Of a DNA stretch of 64,000 nt, positions 7,138 through 15,889 are shown in pieces. Where the stretch lies: contig JBCCHF010000009.1 in the NCBI GenBank assembly GCA_039028895.1, positions 1 to 64,000 on the forward strand, read 5' to 3'. The first letter of the stretch is position 1; each line of letters starts with the position of its first letter. The notes under the pieces were generated by a model that was given only the letters and a program-made list of their open reading frames with translations, searched no databases and was not told the DNA's origin. Both the position numbers and the translations under genes were made by a program. This stretch comes from JAHDCJ01 sp039028895. GTDB lineage: Bacteria; Bacteroidota; Bacteroidia; Chitinophagales; Saprospiraceae.

Positions 7138-8205
7138 ATGTCTAAAGACCAAGAAGCTAAAAAGAAGGCGTTAAAATTAACTATCGATCGCCTTGAAAAA
7201 ACATATGGCAAGGGTGCAGTTATGACCCTTGGCGACAAGCAAGTTGTTCACGTTGATACCATCCCTTCCGGATCTTTAGGTCTGGATGCCGCTCTGGGTG
7301 TGGGAGGATTCCCAAGAGGAAGAATTGTTGAGATCTACGGACCTGAATCATCAGGTAAAACCACATTGGCCATCCACGCGATTGCTGAAGCTCAGAAAAA
7401 AGGTGGCATTGCCGCTTTTATCGATGCTGAACATGCTTTTGATCGTTTTTATGCCGAAAACCTTGGTGTTGATACAGAAAGCTTGCTGATCTCACAGCCA
7501 GATAATGGTGAACAGGCACTCGAGATTGCCGAAAACCTGATTCGATCAGGCGCTATCGATATTATTGTTATTGATTCTGTAGCAGCCCTGGTACCAAGAG
7601 CAGAGATTGAAGGTGAAATGGGTGATTCCAAAATGGGACTCCAGGCTCGTTTGATGTCACAGGCGATGCGTAAACTAACTTCTGCGATCGGTAAGACTAA
7701 CTGCTGCTGTGTGTTTATTAATCAGTTGCGTGAGAAGATCGGTGTTATGTTTGGTAACCCTGAAACAACTACTGGTGGTAATGCCCTCAAGTTTTATGCT
7801 TCAATGCGTCTTGATATCCGTAAATCCGGTGCTGCACTTAAAAACCGTGATGGTGATATCATTGGTAACCATGTCCGTGTTAAAGTGGTCAAGAATAAAC
7901 TTGCAGCCCCTTTCCGTATTGCCGAATTTGATATCATGTATGGTGAAGGTATTTCGAAAGCAGGAGAGATTCTCGATATGGGTGTTGAACATGAGATCAT
8001 ACAGAAATCCGGAGCTTGGTACAGCTATGATAGCGTAAAGATCGCCCAAGGTAGAGATGCTGCTAAAAACTTCCTTATGGATAACCTTGAAGTTGCCGAA
8101 GAAATTGAAGGTAAAATCAAAGCGATCCTCATCGAAGCAGATCAGCGCCAAACGCCGAAACAGCCAGGCGAAGAAGATGCAGCGAAAGAAGAAGCATCAA
8201 AATAA
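7138..8205 (+). CDS. recA: Recombinase RecA
   Basis: A 355-residue, full-length RecA. The start RLEKTYGKGAVMTLGD, Walker A GPESSGKT, the conserved IDAEHAFD, LISQPDNGEQALEI, Walker B IIVIDSVAALVPRAEIEGEM, and loop L2 with TTGGNALKFYASMRLDIR are all intact. It forms ATP-dependent filaments on single-stranded DNA for homologous recombination and triggers the SOS response where one exists. The C-terminal tail is acidic (GEEDAAKEEASK) as usual. It is expressed from its own promoter (7057-7087) and ends in a strong terminator at 8233-8277, so it is monocistronic. Confidence 0.99.
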   Translation: MSKDQEAKKKALKLTIDRLEKTYGKGAVMTLGDKQVVHVDTIPSGSLGLDAALGVGGFPRGRIVEIYGPESSGKTTLAIHAIAEAQKKGGIAAFIDAEHAFDRFYAENLGVDTESLLISQPDNGEQALEIAENLIRSGAIDIIVIDSVAALVPRAEIEGEMGDSKMGLQARLMSQAMRKLTSAIGKTNCCCVFINQLREKIGVMFGNPETTTGGNALKFYASMRLDIRKSGAALKNRDGDIIGNHVRVKVVKNKLAAPFRIAEFDIMYGEGISKAGEILDMGVEHEIIQKSGAWYSYDSVKIAQGRDAAKNFLMDNLEVAEEIEGKIKAILIEADQRQTPKQPGEEDAAKEEASK

Positions 8206-8232
8206 TTTGATCTGAATCCATAAAGATTTTTA

Positions 8233-8277
8233 ATAGCCAGGATTACTAAGCTGATCCTGGCTATTTCTTTTTATTTT
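8233..8277 (+). terminator. Rho-independent terminator after recA
   Basis: ATAGCCAGGAT (8233-8243) pairs with ATCCTGGCTAT (8254-8264) across a 10-nt loop, followed by a T-rich tract (8264-8277). Confidence 0.9.
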
Positions 8278-8298
8278 GGCATTCTCGAAAAAGCCAAA

Positions 8299-9978
8299 AT
8301 GCAAAATCCATCCAAAAACATACCTGTCCTGATTATCCTAGGTTGGCTCTTGCTCAACGCGTGTCAAAGTTATTTTTCGGAGCTCATTCATGACGAATCC
8401 TACTATTGGGTGTATGCGCAGAATCTTGATTGGGGGTTCTTCGACCAACCACCAGCTGTTGCCATTTTTATCTGGTTGGGCTCATCAGTTTTTGATAACG
8501 AGTTAGGCGTTCGACTGGTATTCTTGTTAACCAATGCATACACACTTTGGTTAATCTGGAAAATGACCGATCAACAACACCCTAAGCTGTTTTTTGGTCT
8601 CGCTTTCGCTTCCATGGTGGCACATTTGGGTTTCTTGGCAGTGCCAGACATCCCGCTGTTATTCTTTGTTGCCATCTTTTTTTATCTCTCACGGCAATAT
8701 CTCGAAAAAGACAATTGGCTAATCGCTATTACGCTCGGTATTGTAATTGCTGCGATGGGGTATAGTAAATACCAGGGCATCGTAATATTGGTTTTTGCAT
8801 TACTTTCTAACAGTTATCTCATAAAGCGACCTAGCTTTTGGGCAATGCTTATTATTGGTTCATTATTGTTCTTTCCTCATTTGTATTGGCAGTGGTCCAA
8901 TGATTATCCTACTTTCAGATATCATTTGTATGACAGACTTTCCGAACCATATTCCTTCCTTTTTCCTTTGAACTATTGTCTTGGACAGCTATTGCTTTTT
9001 GGTCCGATAGTCGGAGTGGTATATGCTTTTACAGTATGGAAGTTTCAACCAAAATCTAATTTTGACAAAATGTTGAAGTGGACAGTTTATGGCATTTTCG
9101 GTTTCTTTCTTTTAATGAGTTTTAGAGGAAGAATAGAGGCAAACTGGACTGTCGCAGCATTCGTTCCACTTCTGCTGATTGCCTACCGGGTTACCAGTGA
9201 AAGCCAACAGCTAAAGGCAGTTGTAAATAAAGTTGTTTTAGTAAGTATAGGCCTTATTCTGTTAGGAAGAGTATATCTCGTATACGACTATTTGCCAGAA
9301 GGTATAATCGCTAGAGACGAAGTTCATAACTGGGATGAATGGGCAAAAAATATTGCTGAAGTAGCCGAAGACAGACCAGTAATCTTCAATAACAACTATC
9401 AAAAAGCTTCGAAATACGAGTTCTATGCCCGGAAACAGGCCCATTCAGCAAATAGGGTGAATTATGCAGGTAATCAATACGACCTGCTTTATAAAAAAGA
9501 AGCTGAATTAGTGGGTAAGTCTGTAATACATATAAGCGATTGGATCAACGCCAGGGATACGGTTTTTTCGCCGCCATTGGCACCTTCACCGTATATCGAA
9601 AATGAGTCTTTCCATTTCCTCAACAGACTTAAGATTGAATATGACTTGTCTGATATGATATTGTTACCTGATTCCATTTACACTACTCAGGCAAAATTGG
9701 TGAATCCTACTGCTGAAACCATTGTTCTTCCAACAGGCAGGTATGCATCAAGTGTCAGTTTTCACTGGTTCGAATATCGAAAACCTTCGATTTTTAACAC
9801 TGCACTAACTACTTTGCCCGTTGAGTCAGTAGAACCGGGAGAAGAAGTCATTATTAAACTTTCCTTCAGAACACCAGAAAAGCCTGGCAATTACCGATTT
9901 AGGTTTGCAATTAAAACCGACCTCCATCATGGAAGGAATTCTGCTTTTAGCAAATTGAAAATAACAGGTGGCAATTAG
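8299..9978 (+). CDS. ArnT/GT39-like membrane glycosyltransferase
   Basis: A 559-residue integral membrane protein. The first periplasmic loop carries HDESYYWVYAQNLDWGFFDQPP, the Asp-Glu motif of GT-C (PMT/ArnT, GT39/GT83) enzymes. Roughly ten hydrophobic segments follow up to residue 340, then a soluble C-terminal domain of about 200 residues. Known for the family: these enzymes move a sugar from a polyprenyl-phosphate carrier to lipid A, glycan or protein on the periplasmic side. Donor and acceptor cannot be told from sequence. It stands alone and converges on the GNAT gene. Confidence 0.88.
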   Translation: MQNPSKNIPVLIILGWLLLNACQSYFSELIHDESYYWVYAQNLDWGFFDQPPAVAIFIWLGSSVFDNELGVRLVFLLTNAYTLWLIWKMTDQQHPKLFFGLAFASMVAHLGFLAVPDIPLLFFVAIFFYLSRQYLEKDNWLIAITLGIVIAAMGYSKYQGIVILVFALLSNSYLIKRPSFWAMLIIGSLLFFPHLYWQWSNDYPTFRYHLYDRLSEPYSFLFPLNYCLGQLLLFGPIVGVVYAFTVWKFQPKSNFDKMLKWTVYGIFGFFLLMSFRGRIEANWTVAAFVPLLLIAYRVTSESQQLKAVVNKVVLVSIGLILLGRVYLVYDYLPEGIIARDEVHNWDEWAKNIAEVAEDRPVIFNNNYQKASKYEFYARKQAHSANRVNYAGNQYDLLYKKEAELVGKSVIHISDWINARDTVFSPPLAPSPYIENESFHFLNRLKIEYDLSDMILLPDSIYTTQAKLVNPTAETIVLPTGRYASSVSFHWFEYRKPSIFNTALTTLPVESVEPGEEVIIKLSFRTPEKPGNYRFRFAIKTDLHHGRNSAFSKLKITGGN

Positions 9979-9993
9979 TAATTGATTCCTGAT

Positions 9994-10557
9994 TTATATG
10001 TCTCGCCATTGGTCATTGACCATCGCAAATCTTATATGATCTTCCCATTTGCCATTTATACGGAGGTAAGCTTTGGAATAACCTTCTTTTATGAAACCCA
10101 ATTTCTCTACAACACGTATGGATGGAGCATTTCGAGGAATAATATTGGCCTCTACACGATGAAGGTTCATCTCTGAAAATAAATAGCTGATGACTTTTGA
10201 AAGTGCTTCGGTCAAAAGGCCCTTGCCGGATTCATTTTCGTCAATACTATACCCAAGGAATCCGGAGTGGAAAGCCCCTTTGTAAATTTGCGAACAACTA
10301 ATATATCCAATCACTTTTTCAAAGCCTGGGTCGTCCTTTTCAAAGAGATAGAATGAGACTTTGGTCCCTCTGGTGTGCTCAAATCCTTCGAACTTTAAGC
10401 GATTAGCATGGAACTGAGCTGTGTAAAAGTCATCCGGAAATGTCGGCATCCAAGGTGAAAGATGACTGTCGTTGCGTTTGAAATAATCTAAAACAGCTTC
10501 AGAAAAAACCGGATTTGATGTAACCAGTTTAAGGCGTTCGGTATGCAATGTTGTCCC
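9994..10557 (-). CDS. GNAT N-acetyltransferase, RimJ/RimL type
   Basis: A 187-residue protein with the RimJ/RimL layout: TLHTERLKLVTSN at the start, ENESGKGLLTEAL (acetyl-CoA-binding motif A region), RVEANIIPRNAPSIRVVEKLGFIKEG and a final GKWEDHIRFA. It should transfer an acetyl group from acetyl-CoA to a protein N-terminus (such as a ribosomal protein) or a small amine; the exact target is unknown. The ATG at 10557 is chosen because the longer TTG start at 10590 would overlap the SRPBCC gene. It is last in the dnaN-SRPBCC-GNAT operon. Confidence 0.9.
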   Translation of the reverse strand, partial: GTTLHTERLKLVTSNPVFSEAVLDYFKRNDSHLSPWMPTFPDDFYTAQFHANRLKFEGFEHTRGTKVSFYLFEKDDPGFEKVIGYISCSQIYKGAFHSGFLGYSIDENESGKGLLTEALSKVISYLFSEMNLHRVEANIIPRNAPSIRVVEKLGFIKEGYSKAYLRINGKWEDHIRFAMVNDQWRDI

Positions 10558-10576
10558 CATTTCCGTAAGGATGCGG

Positions 10577-11014
10577 TTATTTATTTTCAAGAACCTCCTT
10601 TAACTTGCGAAGGTCACGTGACTGTTGGCTCTTAAAGGACCCTTTCATAATCGGGCTGACCAGGTTCAGAATAGCTGGCTTCATCTTGATATCGAGGTGG
10701 AGCATTATCCTGGTGCTATTGTCTTCTAATGACTCAAAAGTATAGGTGTTAAGGCTATGCATATTTTTAACGCTCATAAACACTTCGAAAACTTCATGGC
10801 GTTTGTTTTCCAATACCTCTTCAACCACTTCCAGTTTATTTTTCCCTTTGCCAAAGATGTGTTTTGCTTTATCTCCTTTTCGTCTGTTTTTTCCTTTCAC
10901 AGGTAAAAACCGATTAAAGTCATAAACCCAGTTCTTTAAGTTTTTGGGAGCAACAAAATAGTCGAACACCTCAGCAACCGGACGGTTAATGGTTATGTCG
11001 AGGTTTATTTCCAT
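10577..11014 (-). CDS. SRPBCC-fold (START-like) protein
   Basis: A 145-residue protein with the polyketide-cyclase/START-like pattern: INRPVAEVFDYFVAPKNLKNWV at the N-terminus, a central beta-sheet, and a long C-terminal helix (residues about 113-145). Such proteins bind hydrophobic ligands or act as chaperone-like cofactors. No catalytic residues can be assigned. The ATG at 11014 is preferred over the TTG at 11017. It lies 23 bp after dnaN and 19 bp before the GNAT gene, so it is probably expressed with dnaN. Confidence 0.88.
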   Translation of the reverse strand: MEINLDITINRPVAEVFDYFVAPKNLKNWVYDFNRFLPVKGKNRRKGDKAKHIFGKGKNKLEVVEEVLENKRHEVFEVFMSVKNMHSLNTYTFESLEDNSTRIMLHLDIKMKPAILNLVSPIMKGSFKSQQSRDLRKLKEVLENK

Positions 11015-11037
11015 CAATGGATTTGTTAAATGTCTGC

Positions 11038-12153
11038 TTAGTTGCTAAGCATCACTGGCATAACAAGCATGAGAACATCTTCGTTCTCCTCGTTTTCAGT
11101 AGGCAGCAAGATGCCAGCACGTGTCGGGCTCGACATTTCGAAAACTACTTCATCCGTATCAAGCACGGTTAGCATCTCGATCAGAAATTTGGCGTTAAAC
11201 CCGATTGTCAATGGCTCTCCTTCGTAGTTACAGGCCAATTGCTCTGTCGCTTCATTTGAGAAATCAAGGTCCTGCGCAGAAACCGTCAGACTACCATTGT
11301 TTACATTCAGGATAACCTGATTGGTGGTTTTATTAGCATAAATGACGATCCGCTTAAGCGAACTCTGGAAATCAGTTCTTGAGATATTAAGCCGATTTGG
11401 GTTATCAACTGGAATGACAGCATTATAATCCGGATAGCGGGCATCAATTAGACGACATACGAGATGAACATCTCCAAAAGTGAAAAAGGCATTGGCCTTA
11501 TTGAAAGCCATAGTCACCTCGTCTCCTGCTGGTAATGCATTCTTGAGTAATGTCAGTGATTTTCTTGGAACAATAAAAGAAGTTGAGACTTCAGAATTGA
11601 TATCAGTAAAACTATACTTTACCAGTTTATGCGCATCAGTTGCTACTAAAGTAAGCTTGTTAAAGTCAACCTGGAACAAAACCCCGGTCATTGCTGGCCT
11701 GAGTTCATCTGTACTGGCAGCAAATAAGGTCTTGGCTATAGATTGGGCAAGTGTCCCAGTTGGTACCTTGATCTGATCAGCATCGGCATTAGAAGGAATC
11801 CTTGGGAAGTCGGCTCCGTTTTCTCCAGCTAGTTTATATTTTCCATATTCGCTGGTGATCTCAATACCGAAGTTAGCATCATCCACCTCGAAAGTAATGG
11901 GTTGCTCTGGTAATGCTTTGAGTGTCTCAAGTAAGATTTTACCAGGAATGGCAACGGTGCCGTCAGCATCTGCATTAATTTCCAATTCTGTAGTGATGGA
12001 AGTTTCCAGGTCAGTTGCCGCAATGGTCAGCTTATTCCCTGAAATAGTGAATAGAAAATCTTCGAGGATCGGCAAAACAGGGTTGGAACCAATAGCGCCC
12101 CCAACGACCTGAAGTTGCTTGAGCAGTTCTGATGATGATGTGCTGAATTTCAT
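11038..12153 (-). CDS. dnaN: DNA polymerase III beta subunit (sliding clamp)
   Basis: A 371-residue protein of normal length made of three clamp domains. It begins KFSTSSSELLKQLQVVGGAI and has the characteristic NPVLPILEDFLF, ELRPAMTGVLF, ATDAHKLVKY and a hydrophobic C-terminal end (VLMLVMPVML) close to the usual clamp-terminal motif. It forms the ring that tethers DNA polymerase III to DNA. It is first in an operon with an SRPBCC and a GNAT gene, and there is no dnaA or recF beside it. Confidence 0.98.
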   Translation of the reverse strand: MKFSTSSSELLKQLQVVGGAIGSNPVLPILEDFLFTISGNKLTIAATDLETSITTELEINADADGTVAIPGKILLETLKALPEQPITFEVDDANFGIEITSEYGKYKLAGENGADFPRIPSNADADQIKVPTGTLAQSIAKTLFAASTDELRPAMTGVLFQVDFNKLTLVATDAHKLVKYSFTDINSEVSTSFIVPRKSLTLLKNALPAGDEVTMAFNKANAFFTFGDVHLVCRLIDARYPDYNAVIPVDNPNRLNISRTDFQSSLKRIVIYANKTTNQVILNVNNGSLTVSAQDLDFSNEATEQLACNYEGEPLTIGFNAKFLIEMLTVLDTDEVVFEMSSPTRAGILLPTENEENEDVLMLVMPVMLSN

Positions 12154-12379
12154 ATTATTAGAATGAGGTATTTCCTATTATTGTTTAAATATCGTAGAAG
12201 ATCAAAAATACGCCTAATTATCAAGATTTGCCCTATAAAGTATTAACATTTTGTGGATAACTGGAAGTGGGTTTCGATTCAAGTAATTACACCTAAATTG
12301 TCTTCAATCTGTAATTTAGCAAACCTTCTGTGAACTAATTTTGTTAATTTTGTAGTCTTGAATTAAATGAAATAAGCAA

Positions 12380-12988
12380 ATGTCAACAATATTGAAAGGC
12401 CCGGTTATGTTATACACCGAGCAAACACCTAATCCTGAGTCACTTAAATTTGTAACAAACAGAAGGTTATACCCTCAAGGGACTGCGGATTTCAGAGAAG
12501 AAGAACTCGCAAAGGAATGGTCGCCATTAGCCGCTGCACTCTTCGAGCAGCCGTATGTGAAAGGTATTTACATCGCAAATAACTTCGTAACAATCACCAA
12601 GCAGCTCAATTACCAATGGGAAGACATTATGTTAAAAGCCAAAGACTTCATCAAAGCATATATTGAGGAAGGCAACGAAATCGTAAAAGAAGGCTTTGAA
12701 GCTGCTAAAGCTGAAATGAGTGGCAATGTTGCTGACAAATATGAAGGCGACGAAGCTGAATTGGTGGCCAAGATCAAAGAATTGATCGATACCTATGTTA
12801 AGCCTGCAGTTGAAATGGATGGGGGCAATATCGAATTCATGTCATACGATGATGGTATTGTTAAAGTACTCCTCCAGGGGTCATGTAGTGGATGTCCTTC
12901 TTCTACAGTCACCCTTAAAGCTGGAATCGAAGGTATGCTGAAACGCATGGTTCCCCAGGTCAAGGAGGTTGTTTCTGAAATGGGTTAG
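12380..12988 (+). CDS. Nfu/NifU-like iron-sulfur carrier protein
   Basis: A 202-residue protein with two domains: an N-terminal Nfu_N domain (residues 10-95, TEQTPNPESLKF) and a C-terminal NifU-like domain (residues 125-200, VEMDGGNIEFMS, then the CSGCPSS metal site with CxxC). Known for the family: it carries a [4Fe-4S] cluster and delivers it to target enzymes. The start may be the ATG at 12380 or the Met at residue 9; the first is used here. It stands alone, 225 bp from the divergent dnaN start. Confidence 0.95.
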   Translation: MSTILKGPVMLYTEQTPNPESLKFVTNRRLYPQGTADFREEELAKEWSPLAAALFEQPYVKGIYIANNFVTITKQLNYQWEDIMLKAKDFIKAYIEEGNEIVKEGFEAAKAEMSGNVADKYEGDEAELVAKIKELIDTYVKPAVEMDGGNIEFMSYDDGIVKVLLQGSCSGCPSSTVTLKAGIEGMLKRMVPQVKEVVSEMG

Positions 12989-13058
12989 TCCGGTCTATTT
13001 CTGAAACACTGTTGGTTTTTCCTTTTATATTTGGCATCGAACACATCTTAATGCCAAA

Positions 13059-13991
13059 ATGCAATCTCAGGAAAATTGGTTCGTAATTGTTAACCCTACC
13101 GCAGGATCTAACCGTGCTGGTAAGCGTTGGAATGCTATTTCAGCTCAGCTGGATGCCAAAAGTATCAAGCATGACTTCGCATATACCAAACGCAGGCGTC
13201 ACGCCTCTGTGCTCGCACGAGATGCCATCCGGAAAGGGTATAGGAAGATCATCGCGGTTGGCGGAGATGGCACCAATAACGAAGTAATGAATGGTATCCT
13301 TTTCCAGAAGGTTGTACCATCACACGAAGTTACTTTTGCAGTCATTCCGCAAGGAACTGGCAATGACTGGATCCGCACCCATAAAATTCCAAGGAATGCA
13401 AATAAGGCAATCGAGATCATCGCTGAAGGGAGATCCACCCTCCAGGATATCGGCCTGGTGACTTACGATCGAAACGGCAGTCAAGGCCGCAGATATTTTA
13501 TGAACGTAGCTGGTATGGCCTACGATGCCTTCGTCACAAGGGTGTCTAATGTCAAGCGCAATTATGTATCCAACAAAATTTTCTACCTCTTCCTGGTGCT
13601 GAAATGTCTTTGGGAATATAAGCTTGTGCCAGCCCGACTACTGTTCGACGGACAAGAAGTGATCGACGAATTTTACATTATCACCGTAGGTATTTGTATT
13701 TATAATGGGGGAGGGATGCAGTTTGTGCCACACGCAATTCCTGATGATGGTTTGTTCGCGCTAACCTATGCTGGCAAGCTTTCCAAGTTTGAAGTCATCA
13801 AGAACACGCCAAGGTTTTATGATGGATCGCTCGCAAAACATCCCCGGATTTCTACACATCAAGCCAAATCCATTAAAGTTGAAACATCAGGAGACACCCC
13901 TACCTTGTTAGAAGTGGATGGAGAATATTTGGGCGTTACACCTGTTGAATATACGATGCTTGAGAAGGCTTTAAGAGTAGTTGTTCCCTAA
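13059..13991 (+). CDS. Diacylglycerol kinase family lipid kinase
   Basis: A 310-residue protein of the DAGK_cat/YegS family: NPTAGSNRAGKRW at the start, AVGGDGTNNEVMNGI (the GGDGT nucleotide-binding loop) near residue 68, and IPQGTGNDW near 98. The C-terminal beta-sandwich domain ends at the stop. It phosphorylates a lipid such as diacylglycerol or a sphingoid base from ATP at the inner membrane; the exact lipid is unknown. Bacteroidota make sphingolipids, so a sphingosine-like substrate is possible but unproven. It faces thiL convergently with an 18-bp gap. Confidence 0.93.
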   Translation: MQSQENWFVIVNPTAGSNRAGKRWNAISAQLDAKSIKHDFAYTKRRRHASVLARDAIRKGYRKIIAVGGDGTNNEVMNGILFQKVVPSHEVTFAVIPQGTGNDWIRTHKIPRNANKAIEIIAEGRSTLQDIGLVTYDRNGSQGRRYFMNVAGMAYDAFVTRVSNVKRNYVSNKIFYLFLVLKCLWEYKLVPARLLFDGQEVIDEFYIITVGICIYNGGGMQFVPHAIPDDGLFALTYAGKLSKFEVIKNTPRFYDGSLAKHPRISTHQAKSIKVETSGDTPTLLEVDGEYLGVTPVEYTMLEKALRVVVP

Positions 13992-14009
13992 TTGGTAAAA
14001 TCTTAAATC

Positions 14010-15056
14010 TTATTCGTTACCGAAATGCACCCAGCCCTGGGCTTTAAGATCGTGGATATTCCCACCCTTGGTGTGTAACTTAATACCATCCGCCTTGCTG
14101 ACGATCTCACCCATGATATAAATGTCATGCATAAATCGAACCTTGTCCAAATCTTCTGGTGCTACAGTAAATAGCAACTCATAATCCTCTCCACCGCTCA
14201 ATGCACATAAAGTTGGATCAATCTTGAATTCAACGGCTGTCTGGTAGGTCTCGTTATGGATAGAGATATTACCTTCTTCGAGATAGGCCCCAACATTCGA
14301 ATTTTTGCAAATATGGAACAACTCAGAAGCCAATCCGTCTGAAACATCGATCATCGAAGTGGGAATCAATTCGGCTTTCGCAAATTGTTTGATCATGTCA
14401 GCGCGTGCTTCAGGTTTTAACAGCCGACCAATCAGGTAGTCTTTGCCCTTTAATTCTGGCTGGAGACCAGGGTGTTCCATGTAAATCTGTTTTTCCCGCT
14501 CAAGGATTTGCAAACCGAGGTAAGCGGCTCCAAAATCTCCTGAGGCACAGATCAGGTCGCCTTCTTTGGCAGTATGCCGGTAAACGATTTTATCACTTTC
14601 CGCCTGGCCAATGGCAGTTACAGAAATAATCAAGCCACGGTTCGAAGAAGTGGTATCACCGCCAATAAGATCAACACCATAAAACTCGCAAGCTTTGTAA
14701 ATGCCAGCGTAGATTTCCTCAATCGCTTCCACAGAAAAACGGTTCGATAAACCCAGCGAAACCGTAATCTGCTTGGGGGTACCGTTCATCGCATAAACAT
14801 CAGAAAGGTTTACAACTACAGCTTTATAACCAAGGTGCTTCAAAGGTGTATAAACAAGGTCGAAATGTATACCCTCTATCAAAAGATCTGTAGTGATGAT
14901 GGTTTTGAAATTGCCATTATCAATAACAGCGGCATCGTCACCGACACCCTTGACAGTTGATTTATGCTGGGGAACATGATCCTTGGTTAATCGATCGATT
15001 AATCCAAATTCACCAAGTTCGCTGATATCTGTCCTTTTATTTTGTTCGTCTGACAT
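14010..15056 (-). CDS. thiL: Thiamine-monophosphate kinase
   Basis: A 348-residue protein with the ThiL/PurM-type fold: GEFGLIDRL near residue 15, GVGDDAAVI near 41, TTDLLIEGIHFD near 56, VVNLSDVYAMNG and GGDTTSSNRG in the ATP and Mg2+ sites, and SMIDVSDGLASEL and ALSGGEDYELLF in the C-terminal half. It phosphorylates thiamine monophosphate to thiamine diphosphate, the last step of cofactor synthesis. No other thi gene is nearby. It starts 3 bp after the MBL hydrolase gene and is surely co-transcribed with it. Confidence 0.97.
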   Translation of the reverse strand: MSDEQNKRTDISELGEFGLIDRLTKDHVPQHKSTVKGVGDDAAVIDNGNFKTIITTDLLIEGIHFDLVYTPLKHLGYKAVVVNLSDVYAMNGTPKQITVSLGLSNRFSVEAIEEIYAGIYKACEFYGVDLIGGDTTSSNRGLIISVTAIGQAESDKIVYRHTAKEGDLICASGDFGAAYLGLQILEREKQIYMEHPGLQPELKGKDYLIGRLLKPEARADMIKQFAKAELIPTSMIDVSDGLASELFHICKNSNVGAYLEEGNISIHNETYQTAVEFKIDPTLCALSGGEDYELLFTVAPEDLDKVRFMHDIYIMGEIVSKADGIKLHTKGGNIHDLKAQGWVHFGNE

Positions 15057-15059
15057 GGC

Positions 15060-15701
15060 TTATCCCTTTACAAATGGATTGTTTATTTTTTCAAAACCAA
15101 TGGTCGTTTCCGGGCCGTGACCGCTGTAAACTTTTGTCTTATCGTCGAGTGTGTACAATTGAGTTCTTATGCTTTCCGAAAGAGTTTCAAAACTTCCACC
15201 CGGAAGATCCGTCCTGCCTATACTACCACTGAAAAGGACGTCGCCTGAAATGATAAAGTCGTGGTCTTTGCAGTAAAAAGACAGGCTGGCTGGCGAGTGA
15301 CCCGGCGTAAACAGGATCTCTAATCGGCTTTCGCCAAATTCGACTACATCTGCTTCAGAAAGAAATCCCGCAGGTTCAGGAGAAGGCTCGTATCTCAGAC
15401 CATACATCTCTGCAATCTTGCTTCCAAATTCGAGAACGGGTAATTCGTCTTTATGGATCTCAGGTTTAAGTCCCCATGTCTCGTAAACAAACCGATTCCC
15501 GAAAATGTGGTCAATGTGGCAGTGTGTTAGTATCAATCTTACCGGCTTGAGGCCATTGGATTCAATAAACTCCCTCAGCATTTGTTTTTCTGCGATTTCC
15601 TGGCATCCAGGGTCCATAATGATACATTCCTTGGTGTCATCATACAGGACATAAGTGTTTTCCTGGAATGGAGAAAAAACGAATTTGGCAACATGGGTCA
15701 T
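15060..15701 (-). CDS. MBL-fold metallo-hydrolase (glyoxalase II-like)
   Basis: A 213-residue metallo-beta-lactamase-fold hydrolase: the THCHIDHIFG zinc motif (T-H-x-H-x-D-H), TPGHSPASLSFY (third zinc His), SGDVLFSGSIGRTDLPGG (bridging Asp) and YSGHGPETTIGFEK near the end. The GRTDLPGG stretch is typical of the YcbL/GloB-like subgroup, which hydrolyses thioesters such as S-lactoylglutathione in some members. The true substrate here is not known. It is first of a two-gene operon with thiL. Confidence 0.93.
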   Translation of the reverse strand: MTHVAKFVFSPFQENTYVLYDDTKECIIMDPGCQEIAEKQMLREFIESNGLKPVRLILTHCHIDHIFGNRFVYETWGLKPEIHKDELPVLEFGSKIAEMYGLRYEPSPEPAGFLSEADVVEFGESRLEILFTPGHSPASLSFYCKDHDFIISGDVLFSGSIGRTDLPGGSFETLSESIRTQLYTLDDKTKVYSGHGPETTIGFEKINNPFVKG

Positions 15702-15889
15702 ATAAATGTCGTTTTTGTTGTTAAGGAAACCAAAATATGCAGTTGAACTCCTTGTTAACTATGGTTAAATCAACTAAATTAGGTTTCAGGTTGTTGCAAA
15801 GTTTATTAGATTTTTTTTTTGAGCCACATCATATTCTTTGCAATGCCCCTGTCCGTAACCAAAAGCGTGGCAAAGTTAATCAATAATAA

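Noticed and set aside
7801..8151. 116-codon minus-strand frame inside recA
   Set aside because: It lies wholly opposite the well-conserved recA coding sequence and has no recognisable motif or promoter; a shadow frame.
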